From: Allolobophora icterica
Taxonomy: Eukaryota; Annelida; Clitellata; Crassiclitellata; Lumbricidae
Reading direction: 5' to 3'
DNA: 64,000 bases
NCBI GenBank assembly: GCA_963556255.1
Contig: OY744609.1
Span: forward strand, 16,691,886-16,755,885
Shown: positions 33,190-57,924 of the stretch, piece by piece
How the letters are laid out: each line of letters starts with the position of its first letter
Numbering within the stretch: the stretch's first letter is position 1
Notes under the pieces: generated by a model
The model's input: only the letters and a program-made list of their open reading frames with translations
Told to the model about the DNA's origin: nothing
The model's database searches: none
Program-made: the position numbers and the translations under genes

Positions 33190-34980
33190 GAACTATAACT
33201 GACTCAGTTCCACCACATTACACCCTTGAAGTGTGGACACTTCCTCAATTTTCATCTTCTTCACTAGGCGTTGGTTTGTGAGCTTCATCGCTAGACGTTT
33301 AATCTGAAAGTGACAACAGGTCAGAATGGATTTGAATCCCGAGTGTGTCTCTACTGATGTCTCTCTGATTGTGCGCAGACTACCAAATACACTCTTAACA
33401 GCTGAAACGTAGGCCTATACCTCGGGTAAATCGGTCGCATTCCGTATTCAGTGCGAACATCAAACACACCCGTAACTTAATCCAGCCCATGAGGTCGGAC
33501 ATGTGCCAAGTCATTGATTCTTTGGCCAAACCTACTGTCACTCGACGATATAATTTGTCAACGTCGTGTGTTGATTGATAATCGGGTTTCCTTGCCCCTC
33601 CATGCTTAACAGCATAACTCATGGGCGTAGCCACCGTTGATGCTGAAATCTATATCCAGATTGTCGGTTATAACCATCAATCACGCGTCTGAATAATCAC
33701 GATATGCCTATAAGAATTAGTAAACAAGTGCCACAGATATCGGTATAACTTATTCAATTATTTGAAATTAATATTATCTGAACTTTACATATATAGGCGG
33801 CTAGGCCAATGGATTCAAAATAACCCCCGTGTCCCAACGTAACGGAGCTGATGACAAGGATAGTTGGTAATTTAAGATATATGGATAATATATATACATA
33901 TATATGTATATTTATATAAAATATTATCACTGAGGGAACTTGTAAGAGCAGATCGGTCTCTGTTTACAGGGAAAGATGGATCCATAAAATGCGGGTATGC
34001 ATTCATATAATTATACGCACATCTCTCGATGTAAACAAAGACTGTTTTGTATGTATTTCTGTCTGTGTCTGTCTATCTTTAATTTATATCTGTTTTTATA
34101 AAACTATGTATTTATGGATGGACATATGTCTGCATATATGTATGTATGTCTATATCTGGGCTTAGGTATACATTTTAAATTAAATTAGATTATTTGTGTT
34201 GATTCACAAGCTCACTGACAAACCGCAATAAGTAACATTGAAACGACGGTACAATTATCAAGATCTTATTGAACACACGTCTTGGCAGCCTGTTAGGCGC
34301 CCACTCATTTTACTGCTGCCCCATAGGGAGTGGAAGGCTGAATCGACCGGTAGCTATTGGGCATGTATGTATTATGTGCGTATAATTATATGTACGTATG
34401 CACGTATGTATTTATGATGTATAGGAGCCTACATAATAGTACATATGCATGGTAGGCGTATACATGTATTTCTGTATGTGTATATGTTTGTATTTTTATG
34501 TTTGCAAGTATACATATATTCTTACTAAAACTGTATTTAGCATTTTAATAGCCACGTGTCTGTAATGTTAACGCAAATGTATTCGCACGGCTGGCTTGAT
34601 TACACAGTCGAGTGACTTCAATTGCAATCTTCCAATACGATGCTCACTATTTGTTCGATCTAGGACATTTCCTAATGATGCTGACATGTCGTTCCATATA
34701 TATTATGGACCGAAGTCCCTTTCGTCCAGACTAAATTAAAGTCGTTCAACCGCACTACAGTCGTCGTCACAACATATAGTCCCCGTAGGCCGCCACAACA
34801 CCCTTCACCCCTCCGTCTCCACGATGTCTTCCGTTAGTTGGTATGCTGCTGTGCAAGAAATTTGTCTTTCTGCGGTCATTTTTATTATGAATTCGAAGTC
34901 CTTACATAAGCCAAAGAATCTAATGACTTATATAGCGCCACTATCCGAATCCACAACGCATAGATCGATGGTTGCTTCAA
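33190..34980. other. AT-rich stretch without recognised gene
   Basis: Short TA and TATG runs occur (33888-33920 and 34130-34520). Minus-strand frame 33395-33634 is open but unrecognised. I see no splice-supported exon. Confidence 0.5.
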
Positions 34981-34984
34981 GTCT

Positions 34985-35275
34985 TAGTCTAGAATCGTAA
35001 TCGTTTGAAGAAAACAGTCAAAATCCAATTGTTCTGGAAACCAGAGAATTAGGCTACGGTGGTCGGTGGGTATAAGTGAGTTGAACAGGTGAGTCCGGTT
35101 TAAACCTGAAAGACAGCTAAGAGCCGACAGAGCGCTCACAGCAGGGTATTGTGTTCCACAGCGTCGGACCAGCTGCCATGCAAGTCAACGTCCGGGAGCC
35201 CTCTGGACCTACATGTAGTTCTGGTTATAGGCACAGCAAGACTCAGAGTATAATTTATATAACCGTGGATTGAAT
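34985..35275 (-). pseudogene. LINE ORF2 C-terminal relic
   Basis: Minus-strand pieces AAGPTLWNTIP and, in another frame, NRTHLFNSLIPTDHRSL follow the L2-type C-terminal order. It contains frame breaks. Confidence 0.55.
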
Positions 35276-35424
35276 GCAGTATTTGCTTTTATTAGGAATG
35301 AGCAATGAACAAAGATTTAGATAATGCTTTTTGGACAATTAGACAGATTGTTAGTTATGGCTCTAGCTGAATAGATAACCTCCGTGTTTAGTTAAATCTA
35401 TGTATTAGTTTACTGTTTAGCAAA

Positions 35425-35705
35425 GAGCTGCAGTTTCAAATTGGGACTCATAGTTTATAAAACATTCAACTCTGGTCAATCACGATACTTAATACCAGTT
35501 CTTATTCTACAGACTTATCGTGTTTCAACCAGAGTTCAACTGATTAATTGTCTTTCTCTGCAGTCATTTCTAAAACTATACCTGTTCTATGTGAACGAGC
35601 TTTCTCTGTTGCGGATCTAGATCTTGGAATTCTCAGTCTGTTTCAGTTCGTTCTGCTCAGTCGTTTGTCATTTAAACGCTCTTGTCAAATATATCCACCA
35701 TATAG
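35425..35705 (+). pseudogene. LINE ORF2 C-terminal relic, opposite orientation
   Basis: Plus-strand pieces LIVYKTFNSGQSRYLIPVL and RAFSVADLDLGILSLF resemble the L2-type tail. It contains stops and frame changes. Confidence 0.5.
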
Positions 35706-35791
35706 AATGCCTTTCTGTTAGCCATCGCTCTTCTGGATACTGGCCCGATTTATGGCTTGGCTTTGGTGCGCCATCAGTTGATGCCTAGTGT

Positions 35792-36390
35792 CAGTGCTTT
35801 TTTCCGGAACGCGCCGGAACGGCGTTCCGGTGTCACGAAATAGAGTATCCCCCATACATGCGTATCCCCCTTAGCGAAATGGAGTATTCGGTTTAGTTTG
35901 CATTTTTGGCGGTTTCTAAGTGTATTCAGTCGTACTGTTTGGATTTATTGCACACATAAAATTTTTGAATTGCGTATCTTCAGTTTGTACGTCGACCTGA
36001 AATCAATTTACTTTGTTTTTGGTGATTTTGACTGGAATTTCGTCGAGGCTATCGTGATGCGTATGACGAGGGGGATAGAATGGTTCATCCCACCGGATAC
36101 TCTAAACCGGTTTATTCCATCCGGGGGATACGCTTTAGGGGGGATAGAATATCTCGGGACACCTGCACCTTTTTTCAGGTACTAAAAAATAATTTATTTC
36201 TTTAAACAATAAAAACAATAATTTAGTTATTTTAATTTAATTTCAGTGTTTTGAACTGTTTTCAGTGTTTATTGAGACCCCTCCCAACCCCCAATCCCGT
36301 TTTTCTCGGGATTTTAGCCCGCCCATAATTATTCCGTTCCGGAACCTATTTTTCCGTTCCGGAACCTTTTTCTCCAGAAAAAAAACACTG
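35792..36390. mobile_element. hAT-like nonautonomous element
   Basis: The ends are CAGTGCTTTTTTCCGGAACG on the left and, inward from the right, CAGTGTTTTTTTTCTGG. The 8 bp target duplication CCTAGTGT is perfect (35784-35791 and 36391-36398). CCGGAAC motifs cluster at both ends. No transposase is seen in the 599 bp. Confidence 0.85.
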
Positions 36391-36433
36391 CCTAGTGTAA
36401 TATGCACCGGCGCTTTAGAAGTTACTAATCAGT

Positions 36434-36860
36434 AATAAGGAATGATAACTTTTGTAACTTCGACCTTATTTTATGACTTCGTTATCGTTCTATGACTTCG
36501 AGGTCATTATTCCCTTGTGCAACTTCAAGGTCATTATGTGACTTGAACTGAACTGAGTAATTAAAACGACTTCGACGTCATTATGTGACTTACAGGTCAT
36601 CATTATTATGACTTGGGGTCATTTTATGACTCCACAGCTTTTTATAACTTAGAAGTCATTATCTAACAGGTCATTATATGTCCTGGAGGTCATTTTGTGA
36701 CGTCGGGGTCATTTTACTACTTCCCCGCTCATTCTGTAGATTCGATGCTTCGATGTCAGCTTATGACTTCCGGTCAAATAATCTCGAGATCATTATATGA
36801 ATGCGTTGTCATCAAATGACTTCTAGGTCATTATCTGACTTCGGGTCATTACTTGTGAGG
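36434..36860. repeat. Minisatellite rich in AGGTCA half-sites
   Basis: Diverged units of about 20-25 bases around TTATGACTTCGAGGTCATTA recur roughly 17 times. Most carry AGGTCA or GGGTCA, which resembles a nuclear-receptor half-site, next to an inverted TGACTT. Confidence 0.65.
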
Positions 36861-37123
36861 AGCACGTGTCCCTAAGTCGTTGTCCATTGACAAAGCATCT
36901 ACTATCATCGGTCATTAGATGTCGGCATAATTGCAAACGAACAGAGACCGGATGAGATGTCGATGGGCGATTGGTCGACTGCGTCTGCAATAAATAGGAT
37001 TAACTACGTTTCCTGGCGACTTTTGATAACGTTTCCTCCGTTCTGTTTGGCCGTTCTCGCGGCATGGATGATCGCATGCACCTCTGTCTTAAGCATCGCT
37101 GATGTTACAGACGCATGCGATTC

Positions 37124-37830
<707 letters not shown>

Positions 37831-38384
37831 TCGGCCTATTTTCGTAAAACGTGGAATAATGGTCGTGTAGATTGTAGTCGTCCGTTGTACGACGTCCGAT
37901 CATTTTCTGGTTGTTGATAAGACTCGCAACTCGTCAGGAAATCAATGGAATCTACTACGAATAATTGTTTTCGCTTTTTGCTTTCTTGATCTGCCAAACG
38001 AACTGTACTTCCTCGGCGGCGATAGTGTAAGCCGTTGATGCATCGGTCCCACCGATCCATCTTGGCTCGTCCATCAGATTCTGGTGGGGGGGGACTCTTG
38101 GGGAAGGATGGGCGTGTGGTTAGGTGCCGTCTAGACGGTGGCCATCGGCTAAACGTTCCTTAGGTTTTACTGCTTTGAGATGGATACTTGAAAGGATGTC
38201 GTTAATCAGGGAGCTCGATGCTGGACGACACTTATATAATTATAATCTGGCCAGACAGAATAATCAGATTGTGTTATTTTCTGTCAGTTAGGTGAAATTT
38301 GTATGATTGCAGTGTCAGCAAGTGAGAGTACGTGTGAGCGAGAGAGCAATGTGTAAGCAAGTGAGTTGATCCAGCTAACTAGCT

Positions 38385-38455
38385 GACCAGCCAGCCAGCC
38401 AGTGAGCCAGCCAGTGAGCCAGCGAGCCAATGAGCCAGCCAGCCAGCCAGCCATC
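38385..38455. repeat. CCAG/CCAGTGAG short tandem repeat
   Basis: The stretch is built of CCAGCCAG and AGTGAGCCAG units. Confidence 0.8.
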
Positions 38456-38694
38456 TGATGTAAATGCGCCTTTGGGTATAGCCCGCATTGTCGTATGTGG
38501 ACGAGGTGATACGCACTTGAATGTGTACAGTGTACACTATGGTTTCTTTACATACGTCTTTACACTGAAGAAATAGAAGAATTGGGTGGAGGAGATGGTG
38601 GTGAGGAGGTGGATGAAGAACAGTCATGTAAGCTAGCATCAGAGGCAGACGTGGTTTTGAAATGGTAGCGACTTCAGTTTTCTTAACCTTGACA

Positions 38695-38980
38695 TGATAT
38701 GAGGGCGAGCGGTACTCCGGTTTCCAGTTTACCTGGTCGGGTCTCCCTCCGGGCGTCAGCCCGTGGCCCCCTGGGGGTCCTTCGGTTACGCACTGCCACG
38801 GCCCAGTCTCGCAGTTTTGCTGTTGTGTGCTCCTTTAGCTGGAACCGCTTGCCTCAGGCTTTAGGATTGACCTCCTCGCTCTCCCTTCTGCACAGTTCCG
38901 CAAGCGCCTGACAACCTTTCTTTTCGTCTGACTTTGACTTTGAGTGGCGCTATATAAGTTCTTGATTACAATTACAAAAA
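38695..38980 (+). repeat. L2/CR1-type LINE 3' end
   Basis: The plus strand reads RSFAVVCSFSWNRLPQAL and, after a frame change, an FRKRL-TTFLF-like end. The 3' tail is GGCGCTATATAAGTTCTTGA. It meets a minus-strand SINE tail to tail. Confidence 0.6.
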
Positions 38981-38984
38981 GTGG

Positions 38985-39176
38985 ACAGTCCTCTCCCTCA
39001 CGTTCTGATCTTCCCATTGACAGCGTATACGGTCAGTGTACTCATCATAGCTGATTTGGTTTCGAGTCACAGATGGAATAGAAACCTCGAAAGACATTTC
39101 TGCCATGACGGGTATTTGAATCCCGATCTCTCGTCTGGCAGTCCAACACGCTAACCACTAGGCTATCTCGCATCCC
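38985..39176 (-). repeat. tRNA-derived SINE, copy 2
   Basis: The minus-strand head has a near-perfect A box (TAGCCTAGTGG, 39155-39165) and a B-box-like GGATTCAAATACC. Its body matches copy 1 at 330-486. Confidence 0.7.
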
Positions 39177-39198
39177 TATACATTGAAAGAATCACCAA

Positions 39199-39397
39199 CT
39201 TAGGCGTAATTTATGGGGGGTACGAGGGGTACCCGTACCCCCCACTCTTTGGACTGGGGGGTACCGTTCCCCCCACTTTTTGAACAATGCCAATCAATAT
39301 TTTATTGTTGTGCCTTCCCAGAGATCGCAGTCTCCGCCTTGCTTCGTGTATGTAAGAAATTGGTACCCCCACTGTTTAGACCAAAGTTACGCCTCTG
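39199..39397 (+). mobile_element. hAT-like MITE, full copy of the family at window start
   Basis: The left end CTTAGGCGTAATTTATGG and the right end inward CAGAGGCGTAACTTTGG are inverted. The flanks ATCACCAA and ATCACTAA match at 7 of 8 positions. The G-rich GGTACC interior matches positions 1-95 inverted. Confidence 0.75.
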
Positions 39398-39639
39398 ATC
39401 ACTAATACATCGTATAGAGCGATGCGAAGAAAGTATAGCCTGTGATTCGCTTCATTAAGCGTGACGCTCTGCTGATAGTTTGAGCGCAACTCAACTGATC
39501 AACAGAAGTAGCAAAGAAATCGCATTAGCTACTTAAACCACGTGCGTACTTATTTATTCGAGCATTTATATAGCGCCCCTTCAAGATATCTACTCAGAGG
39601 CGACTAAGTATGACTAAGTCCAGCGACACCACATGTGAT

Positions 39640-39945
39640 ACATAGACACACAGAGTCACAGAGACAGGCATAGACAGACAGAGACAGACAGAGAGTCAGA
39701 GACAGACAGAGACAGACAGAGACAGACATGGACAGACAGAGCCAGACATAGACAGAGACAGACATAGACAGACAGAGACAGAGACAGACATAGACAGACA
39801 GAGAGTCAGAGACAGACAGAGACAGACATGGACAGACATAGGCAGACATAGACAAAGACAGACAGAGACAGACATAGACAGATGGAGACAGACAGAGACA
39901 TACATAGACAGACGTAGACAGACAGAGACAGACAGAGGCATAGTT
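39640..39945. repeat. GACA-type microsatellite
   Basis: Interrupted (GACAGACAGA)n and GACATAGA units. Confidence 0.95.
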
Positions 39946-39951
39946 GTATTG

Positions 39952-40035
39952 CGCGGCACCGTGGTCTATTCGGTAGCTTGCTGGGTCTGTAAACTAACGA
40001 TTACGGGTTCGCGTCTGCTGATCAGACTCCGTGTA
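39952..40035 (+). repeat. tRNA-like SINE head, second family
   Basis: GTGGTCTATTCGGTAGC (A-box region) and GGGTTCGCGTC (B-box-like) have tRNA spacing. A related head lies inverted at 52676-52765. Confidence 0.5.
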
Positions 40036-40284
40036 ACGACCCTCAGATTCAGACTGACTGATCTTGCGCGAGTAACAAATGCAACAAATAACTAAATTAA
40101 ACGGAAATTTGAATATAGTATTAAGTTAGAATATATTAGGGATTACATGTCGATTAGGCCTTATGCAGAATCGGCTAACGGAAATGTCTAAATACTAGAA
40201 AACGTGTACTTACTTAGTACTCATTAGTACTTACTTGGTTTGTACTTAGTACTTACTCAAAACTTACTTATTACTTAATTAGTC

Positions 40285-40500
40285 CTTTCTGTGCGGGTCA
40301 GCACATCGGGTAACGCAGCCTCTCCATTCGCCTCTGGCCATCGCTAGTCCTCCATGGCTTCGTCCCACGACATCCCCAAGCATCCCAAGTTGTCTCTGGA
40401 TGCGGACAATTCTTCCGTGGTCTTCCCTTCTTCCTTTCCCTACAGAGAACAGCTCATCACTGGGTTGCTCTTCTGTCCTTGTCCATACGAACCACCTGTC
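40285..40500 (-). repeat. LINE ORF2 C-terminal relic
   Basis: Minus-strand frames contain GRPRKN, LGMSWDEAMED-like and WRGCVTRCADPH motifs of a LINE tail, split over frames. Confidence 0.5.
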
Positions 40501-40604
40501 ACGAGATTTCTAATCTATTTGAGAAGGCGTGTGCATTGGATTCAAGAAAACAGTCATATCGAAGATGATGTTCACGAAGTTCGAAACTGCAGCTTCACAT
40601 AACG

Positions 40605-40680
40605 AGACCAAGATTCGAACCCATGTCGCAGAGGTGGTAAACCGACTCATTATCCGTTCGGCCATCGTGTCACCCCATAC
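40605..40680 (-). repeat. tRNA-like SINE head
   Basis: The minus strand has TGGCCGAACGG (A box) and GGTTCGAATCT (B box) with plausible spacing. The acceptor stem does not pair, so it is not a functional tRNA. Confidence 0.5.
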
Positions 40681-41121
40681 TGGATAGCCGCAGATCTGTA
40701 TAATAATGGACCACAGTTAACAATCAGACAATCATTGATTGTGAGGAGTTAATGTTACACTGGTGTCAGTCGTTACCATTGAGAGCCTATTGTTCGTGTT
40801 GCACACGATGCCACTGCACAATGGAAGACGTTCTGCCTCTGTATCTGGCCCAAGAGATGCTGTCGGACATCGTTGAGCCAGTGAAAGCGAGGTTCAGCTG
40901 CGGCAGCTAATCGTAGTCATCGCTGGCATTCTGTTCTTCGGGTTCCAGAGATGCAATCATAGCCTTAGCGCCATTGTGAGGTTCTGAAAAGGTGCTATAT
41001 AAATAACCAGACATCAACACATGAATGTACACATGCACATCTACCTGCCTACATACCTACCTAACTATATACGTACATACACAGACATGCATACTTACAT
41101 GCATACATACAAATGCACATA

Positions 41122-42285
<1,164 letters not shown>

Positions 42286-42494
42286 TTTTTCTACAATTCC
42301 CACACTGATGGCCACTGTTGGAACAACGCACACTGTCAACAAGAACGATGTCTGAATGTTCCTAAATCGAACCGTGGTTGGTGATGCATGCTCCTGTGGT
42401 CTTCAGTCAGACATTTCTGTTTGACGATTATCTTAAGAAGAAGAAAAGGAGAACATTCACTTAAACTAGCCATGAATATGCTGTGTTTAATGTG

Positions 42495-42710
42495 TTACTG
42501 ACTTCGCTCCTTCAACCGTCCGATGACCCGATCATTTCACCGACAGTGTATACGTTAAGTGTGCCTATTTTACAGTCGAGTTAGCTGGGCGAGGGAGGAG
42601 GGCAAGCGGAGCGTGTATCTCGAAACATCTTACTGCTCTGGCAGGAATAAGAATTAGATTGAAATGGAAGTCAAGCACGCCAACCACTACACTGTCGGAC
42701 ACAACCAATA
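42495..42710 (-). repeat. tRNA-derived SINE, copy 3 (diverged)
   Basis: The minus-strand head AGTGTAGTGGTTGGCGTG and the later GTATACACTGTCGGTG match copies 1 and 2. Confidence 0.5.
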
Positions 42711-43049
42711 ATATTAAAAGTCTACATTGATAATCCCGGCTGCAACGCAGTGACGTCCAATCACTGCAGAATAACATAACTGAATGTATTCGTTCATTTC
42801 CACCTTTCATCTGTTATTAGGAAACATTTGTCTGAACAGTGCATAGCATCTTATCCATTATCCCTCCATCCACGGAGACCCTAAACGGCGCCATAATCTC
42901 TCAACCGCTGAAGCGTCATTATCCCCCGTCACGCAGACCCAGACGTCTCATGTTCACGCAACGATGACTGCGCCATATAACCTTTATCTGGGCACTGACA
43001 CATTTTCTCCTATCAGATAAAATTAGTTGCAGTCGTAGAGAAGATGGGC

Positions 43050-43130
43050 AGAAGTTGCACCGCGGTCTTTCGGTGCTGTGCTCAGCGTCCGTATCTGGAA
43101 AGATAAGTGGGACGGCTGAGGTTTGAGGCC
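43050..43130 (+). repeat. tRNA-like SINE head
   Basis: GCACCGCGGTCTTTCGGTGC and GGTTTGAGGCC resemble A and B boxes of the family at 39952. Confidence 0.35.
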
Positions 43131-43558
43131 ATAAAGCATTGTCGCACTTATCGGTGGTTGGGTCATCTATACCTGGAATAGCCTCCTCTGGATCTGCGCG
43201 TTGTCTTAGCTAGGGGTTCTGCATGCACTTTCTCTCTAACGACCGGACTCGGACCTCCACTGGATATCGATCTATGGACAACCCCTCTGATAGGACGCAG
43301 CGCTCGTGAATGCGTTGGTGCCCTGCGCTTTAGTGTAGCGCTTTAAAAATTTGGAGCTTACGATTACAGTTCTGTAAACATGTGAAGACTGTTCTTTTCC
43401 GTCGGGGTTGGAATGGGAGAACCTCTGCGTAGTTACCTAGGAGAGGCGCTACATAAATACTCTGATTGTATGTACGTCCGTGTCTGATCATTTATGTAGC
43501 GCCTTTTGGAACCCTCATAAAGATGCCGAGAAGTGTCTATATCTGGCAGATCCATAAT

Positions 43559-43824
43559 CAGAGGTGTAGCTGGGAGGACGTGCAGGGGGACATGTTTCCT
43601 CAGGCACCAAAGGAAGAGGGCGCCAAAATGAGGGTTAAAATTAATAATTTTACTCTTAATTTTGATGCAATTTTAACTTATTTATCCCAAATACATTATT
43701 AGGATTTAATTTTGACACCCCAAACATACCCAGTAATATCCTCATTACTTGCAAACCAGGGAGGGACGCTAATTTCATAGTTCGTCCTAGGGCACAAAAT
43801 AGGCCTATCCTAGCTACGCCGCTG
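43559..43824. mobile_element. hAT MITE, family shared with 32798
   Basis: The ends are CAGAGGTGTAGCTGGG and, inward from the right, CAGCGGCGTAGCTAGG. The flanks TCCATAAT and TCCATAGT match at 7 of 8 positions. The interior matches the 32798 element. Confidence 0.8.
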
Positions 43825-44240
43825 TCCATAGTGGTGTGTCTTAGACAAGCTGCAATTGTTTCTTCAGCAATTTCAGATGGTAAAGTAGCCTAATATTTGT
43901 AATCTGGAGATGCGGACTGTTTCAGAAGGATGGTCCAATAACGAAACATTTATGATATTTTCTTGCGGTACATTAATACGCTTTACATCTTACTTTAGAA
44001 TAGAATGGACCATAGTAATGCGACATTTATGTAGCGCCTCCGCTGATCTTTATAGCGTTTACCGTTGAACATAATTCTTCAGTTAAATCGCAATTATCTG
44101 CTGAAATCGTAAAGACATGTTAGCTAACAAAGATATCACATTTTCTTAAAACAGGCCAACAGATGCAGTTACGACCGTCTTTGTTAAATACGTAATTTAC
44201 ACATATATAATATCTACTGCATGCATGTTCACAATAATAG

Positions 44241-44326
44241 GTAAATATATTCATGTACATAATATATGTAAATATATTCATGTACATAATTTATGTAAAT
44301 ATATTCATGTACATAATATATGTAAA
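44241..44326. repeat. Short minisatellite, unit about 27 bp
   Basis: Three to four copies of a unit around GTAAATATATTCATGTACAT. Confidence 0.85.
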
Positions 44327-44641
44327 TGTATACACTACGTAAGACAACACTGTATCTATATTGGTCGTCTTCGCCTAGGAATCGTGTTTACTGATTTTAT
44401 GCGCGTAGCAAGAAGTGCTGCTTTAAATAACTGCAATCAAAATGAGTCCTCCTTTTCCATCCTCCTACTTATTTTCTTAAATGGGCCTACGCCAATAGAC
44501 TATAAATACCTGTTTACATTAGGCTCTATAGGCAGTACATATATACATATGTATATATATGCAATGTGCATGGTATAAACGGGTAGGCCTATATACTGTG
44601 GATGCACATCGCATTTATATTGAATATATGGCGTGCATATA

Positions 44642-45365
44642 CACGGTGAGTCATTAAAAACGTGTCCGTTGATAATTATGCGCAACACAATTCATGCAGA
44701 TAATCATCAATTTTAATGAAATTTCAGAATAATGACGGTACTGCAGTACAAAACATGAAGGGTCATGCAACACAGGGTCTACAGATATCGAATGTATACA
44801 TCAGCTGTTCTCAGCCTGTGGTCCGCGGACCGCGGCCATCTGCCTGGTGGTCCGCGAGCAAGGCCTATAATTTATATTTTTTTTACAATTAAAAGCATGC
44901 AAACAGACCAATTTTGTCAATTTTTAAATTGTTTCCTTTATTTCAATCGCTAGAATCGGCTAGATGACAGCAGGAAACTAATAATACGCGGATTTATGGC
45001 AAAACAATTTCTTTTGTATTAATTATTTTGCGCAATTTTTAGTGGTGGTCCACGACCGAGACACAAAATTTTTAAGAGGTCCTTAAGTCTCAGAAGGTTG
45101 AGAGCCGCTGGAATACATGATGTCAACGAGTAAAGGAGGCATAGGACGAAATGGATCGGCGCATCATTGATGAGTCAATCAAGCAGTGGCGTACGCGTCT
45201 TCACGCATGCATGGATGCCCACGGAGGTCAATTTGAGCAAAAACTGTAACTTTCTTAATGCTCAGCAATAGCTCTTCTATCTGTACTTAAATTTTTTTTT
45301 ACATAATCTGAAATCTGACGAAGTTAAAGTAAAATATGTAGGGACACGTCTTTTTACTCACCGTG
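44642..45365. mobile_element. Mariner-like nonautonomous element with nested insertion
   Basis: The ends CACGGTGAGTCATTAAAAAC and, inward, CACGGTGAGTAAAAAGACG are inverted and flanked by TA on both sides. No transposase is seen. It is interrupted by the hAT MITE at 44802-45110. Confidence 0.75.
44802..45110. mobile_element. hAT MITE nested in a mariner-like element
   Basis: The left end CAGCTGTTCTCAGCCTGTGG and the right end inward CAGCGGCTCTCAACCTTC are typical hAT termini. The flanks GTATACAT and GAATACAT match at 7 of 8 positions. Confidence 0.8.
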
Positions 45366-45458
45366 TAGGCCTAAAAAGTGTATACTACATACATGTATAT
45401 TTGTGTGTATGACTGCGTGTTTGTTTGTGTGTGGGTGTTTTTACGTTTCTGTGTGTAG

Positions 45459-45640
<182 letters not shown>

Positions 45641-45889
45641 GATGCACTTTGTATCTATATTGGACGATTGTCAACGACTAGCGTATTGCGGCGTTCTACT
45701 TCAAAGAAGACCCTTTGTATGTCCGCTCTTTTAATGGTCGCTAAATATCGAACCCTCGACACTAGAATCCGTGTAACTCTAGCTCTCCGTTTATTCTGGA
45801 ACGCGACCTACGACTGCAGTAACTTCTGTCCCTAGCATCGACACCTTTGCCGTCCACAACCTCATATTGGATTACACCACCACATCCTC

Positions 45890-46460
45890 TGTCATATCCT
45901 CCTATCCCCCGTACTCCTTCCTTCTTTTCCCTCCTCCTCTTCCTACTGCTACTGTTCCTTCTGCTTTCACCTCTGCCTCCCACTCCTCTTCTTCCTCGTT
46001 ACTGTTCCTCATCCTAATTTCCATCGTCCTAATTCTAGTCCTCCTTCTGCTTTCACCTCTGCATCCCACTCCTCTTCTAAGAGGCTATTCTCTTTCTTCC
46101 TCGTTCCCTTAATCTTCCGACACTTGCTCCATCTTTCTCTCAATGCTTTCTTTCCTTCCTCTTCCTCTACCTCACCTACTTCCTCCTCTCATCCTCCTCC
46201 TATCCCTCTTCGTTTTCCTCCACCTGATCTACCTCCTCCTTTTTCTTCTTCCTCCTATCCCTCTTCGTCTTCCCCGTTCTTCTCTGCCTCTGTTTATTTT
46301 CCTCCTCCTCCTCTTCCTTATCGTCCACCTCATCTACTTCATCCTTCTTTTCCTCCATCCTCTACTTCTTCCTCCTCTTCCTAACCCTCTTCGTCTTCCT
46401 CGTTCTTCTATTCCTCTCTTTTTATTCTCCTTCTCCTCCTCTTCCTTATTGGCACGTTCC
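45890..46460. repeat. Pyrimidine-rich (CCT/CTT)n tract
   Basis: About 570 bases almost only C and T on the plus strand, with degenerate TCCTCC units. The open frames in it are compositional artefacts. Confidence 0.85.
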
Positions 46461-46511
46461 CCCAATAATTGAGATGGACTGTACACCCTATGCAACAAGT
46501 GTAGAATGAAT

Positions 46512-46553
46512 AACCAAACCCCACCCCCAATATTTTGGGCAAGTTTACGCCAG
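46512..46553 (-). repeat. Fragment of the 9197 repeat end
   Basis: Inverted, it reads CACTGGCGTAAACTTG followed by CCAAAATATTGGGGG, nearly the same as 9197-9230. Confidence 0.5.
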
Positions 46554-46728
46554 TGCTTTCATTTGTTCGTTACTTCCTTCCTTCATTCCATCCTTGTTTC
46601 CTTTTTCCATCATATTTATTCTCTTCATTATACTCTTCCTTCTCGCGATTTTTCATTCTCCATTCATTGTATCTTTAAGTTCTTTATTTATTCCTTCTAT
46701 CTTTTCGTCCGTTCCTCTTTCGTTTGCT

Positions 46729-57489
<10,761 letters not shown>

Positions 57490-57770
57490 CTAAAACCAAA
57501 CAGTAACATAGCATAACATAAGCGAAAACTTGTAAAGCACAGTTTCAAGAAAACTCATCGTAATCTCCAAACTTCTAAAGCGCCACACGAATGCCAAGCG
57601 CAGGGCACAAGCCTATTAACGAGCGCTAATCAGCAGCGCTGCCGAACAAGCAAGTAGAACCCACGATCAAAAAGAACAGACTTCAAGTACATGTGGAACA
57701 AGAAAGGTGACAGACCGATTAGTTCACTTCTAGTTTTAAAAGGAAGACTGCTCCATGATACAGGACGAAC

Positions 57771-57924
57771 CAGAGGCGTCTACCCCCTAAGTTCCTTTTC
57801 CCCCTCTTCTTCCCCCCACCCCGTTCCTTTCCCCCCTAAAATGGTGGCACACACACTGACAGATCCCCCCTTATTTCTTGGATGGAGCATTTGCTCCAAG
57901 GTTTCTATGGTGTAGACGCCTCTG
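57771..57924 (+). mobile_element. hAT MITE, copy 2 of the 152 bp family
   Basis: The inverted ends are CAGAGGCGTCTA. The interior is nearly identical to 54449-54600 from GGTGGCACACACACTGACAG onward. The flanks GGACGAAC and GAACCAAC match at 6 of 8 positions. Confidence 0.85.

Noticed and set aside
39105..39172. Possible functional tRNA gene
   Set aside because: A- and B-box-like sequences are present, but the acceptor arms do not pair and a SINE body shared with 330-486 follows.
45867..46472. Ser/Pro/Leu-rich frames
   Set aside because: All three frames of a CT-only tract stay open by composition alone.
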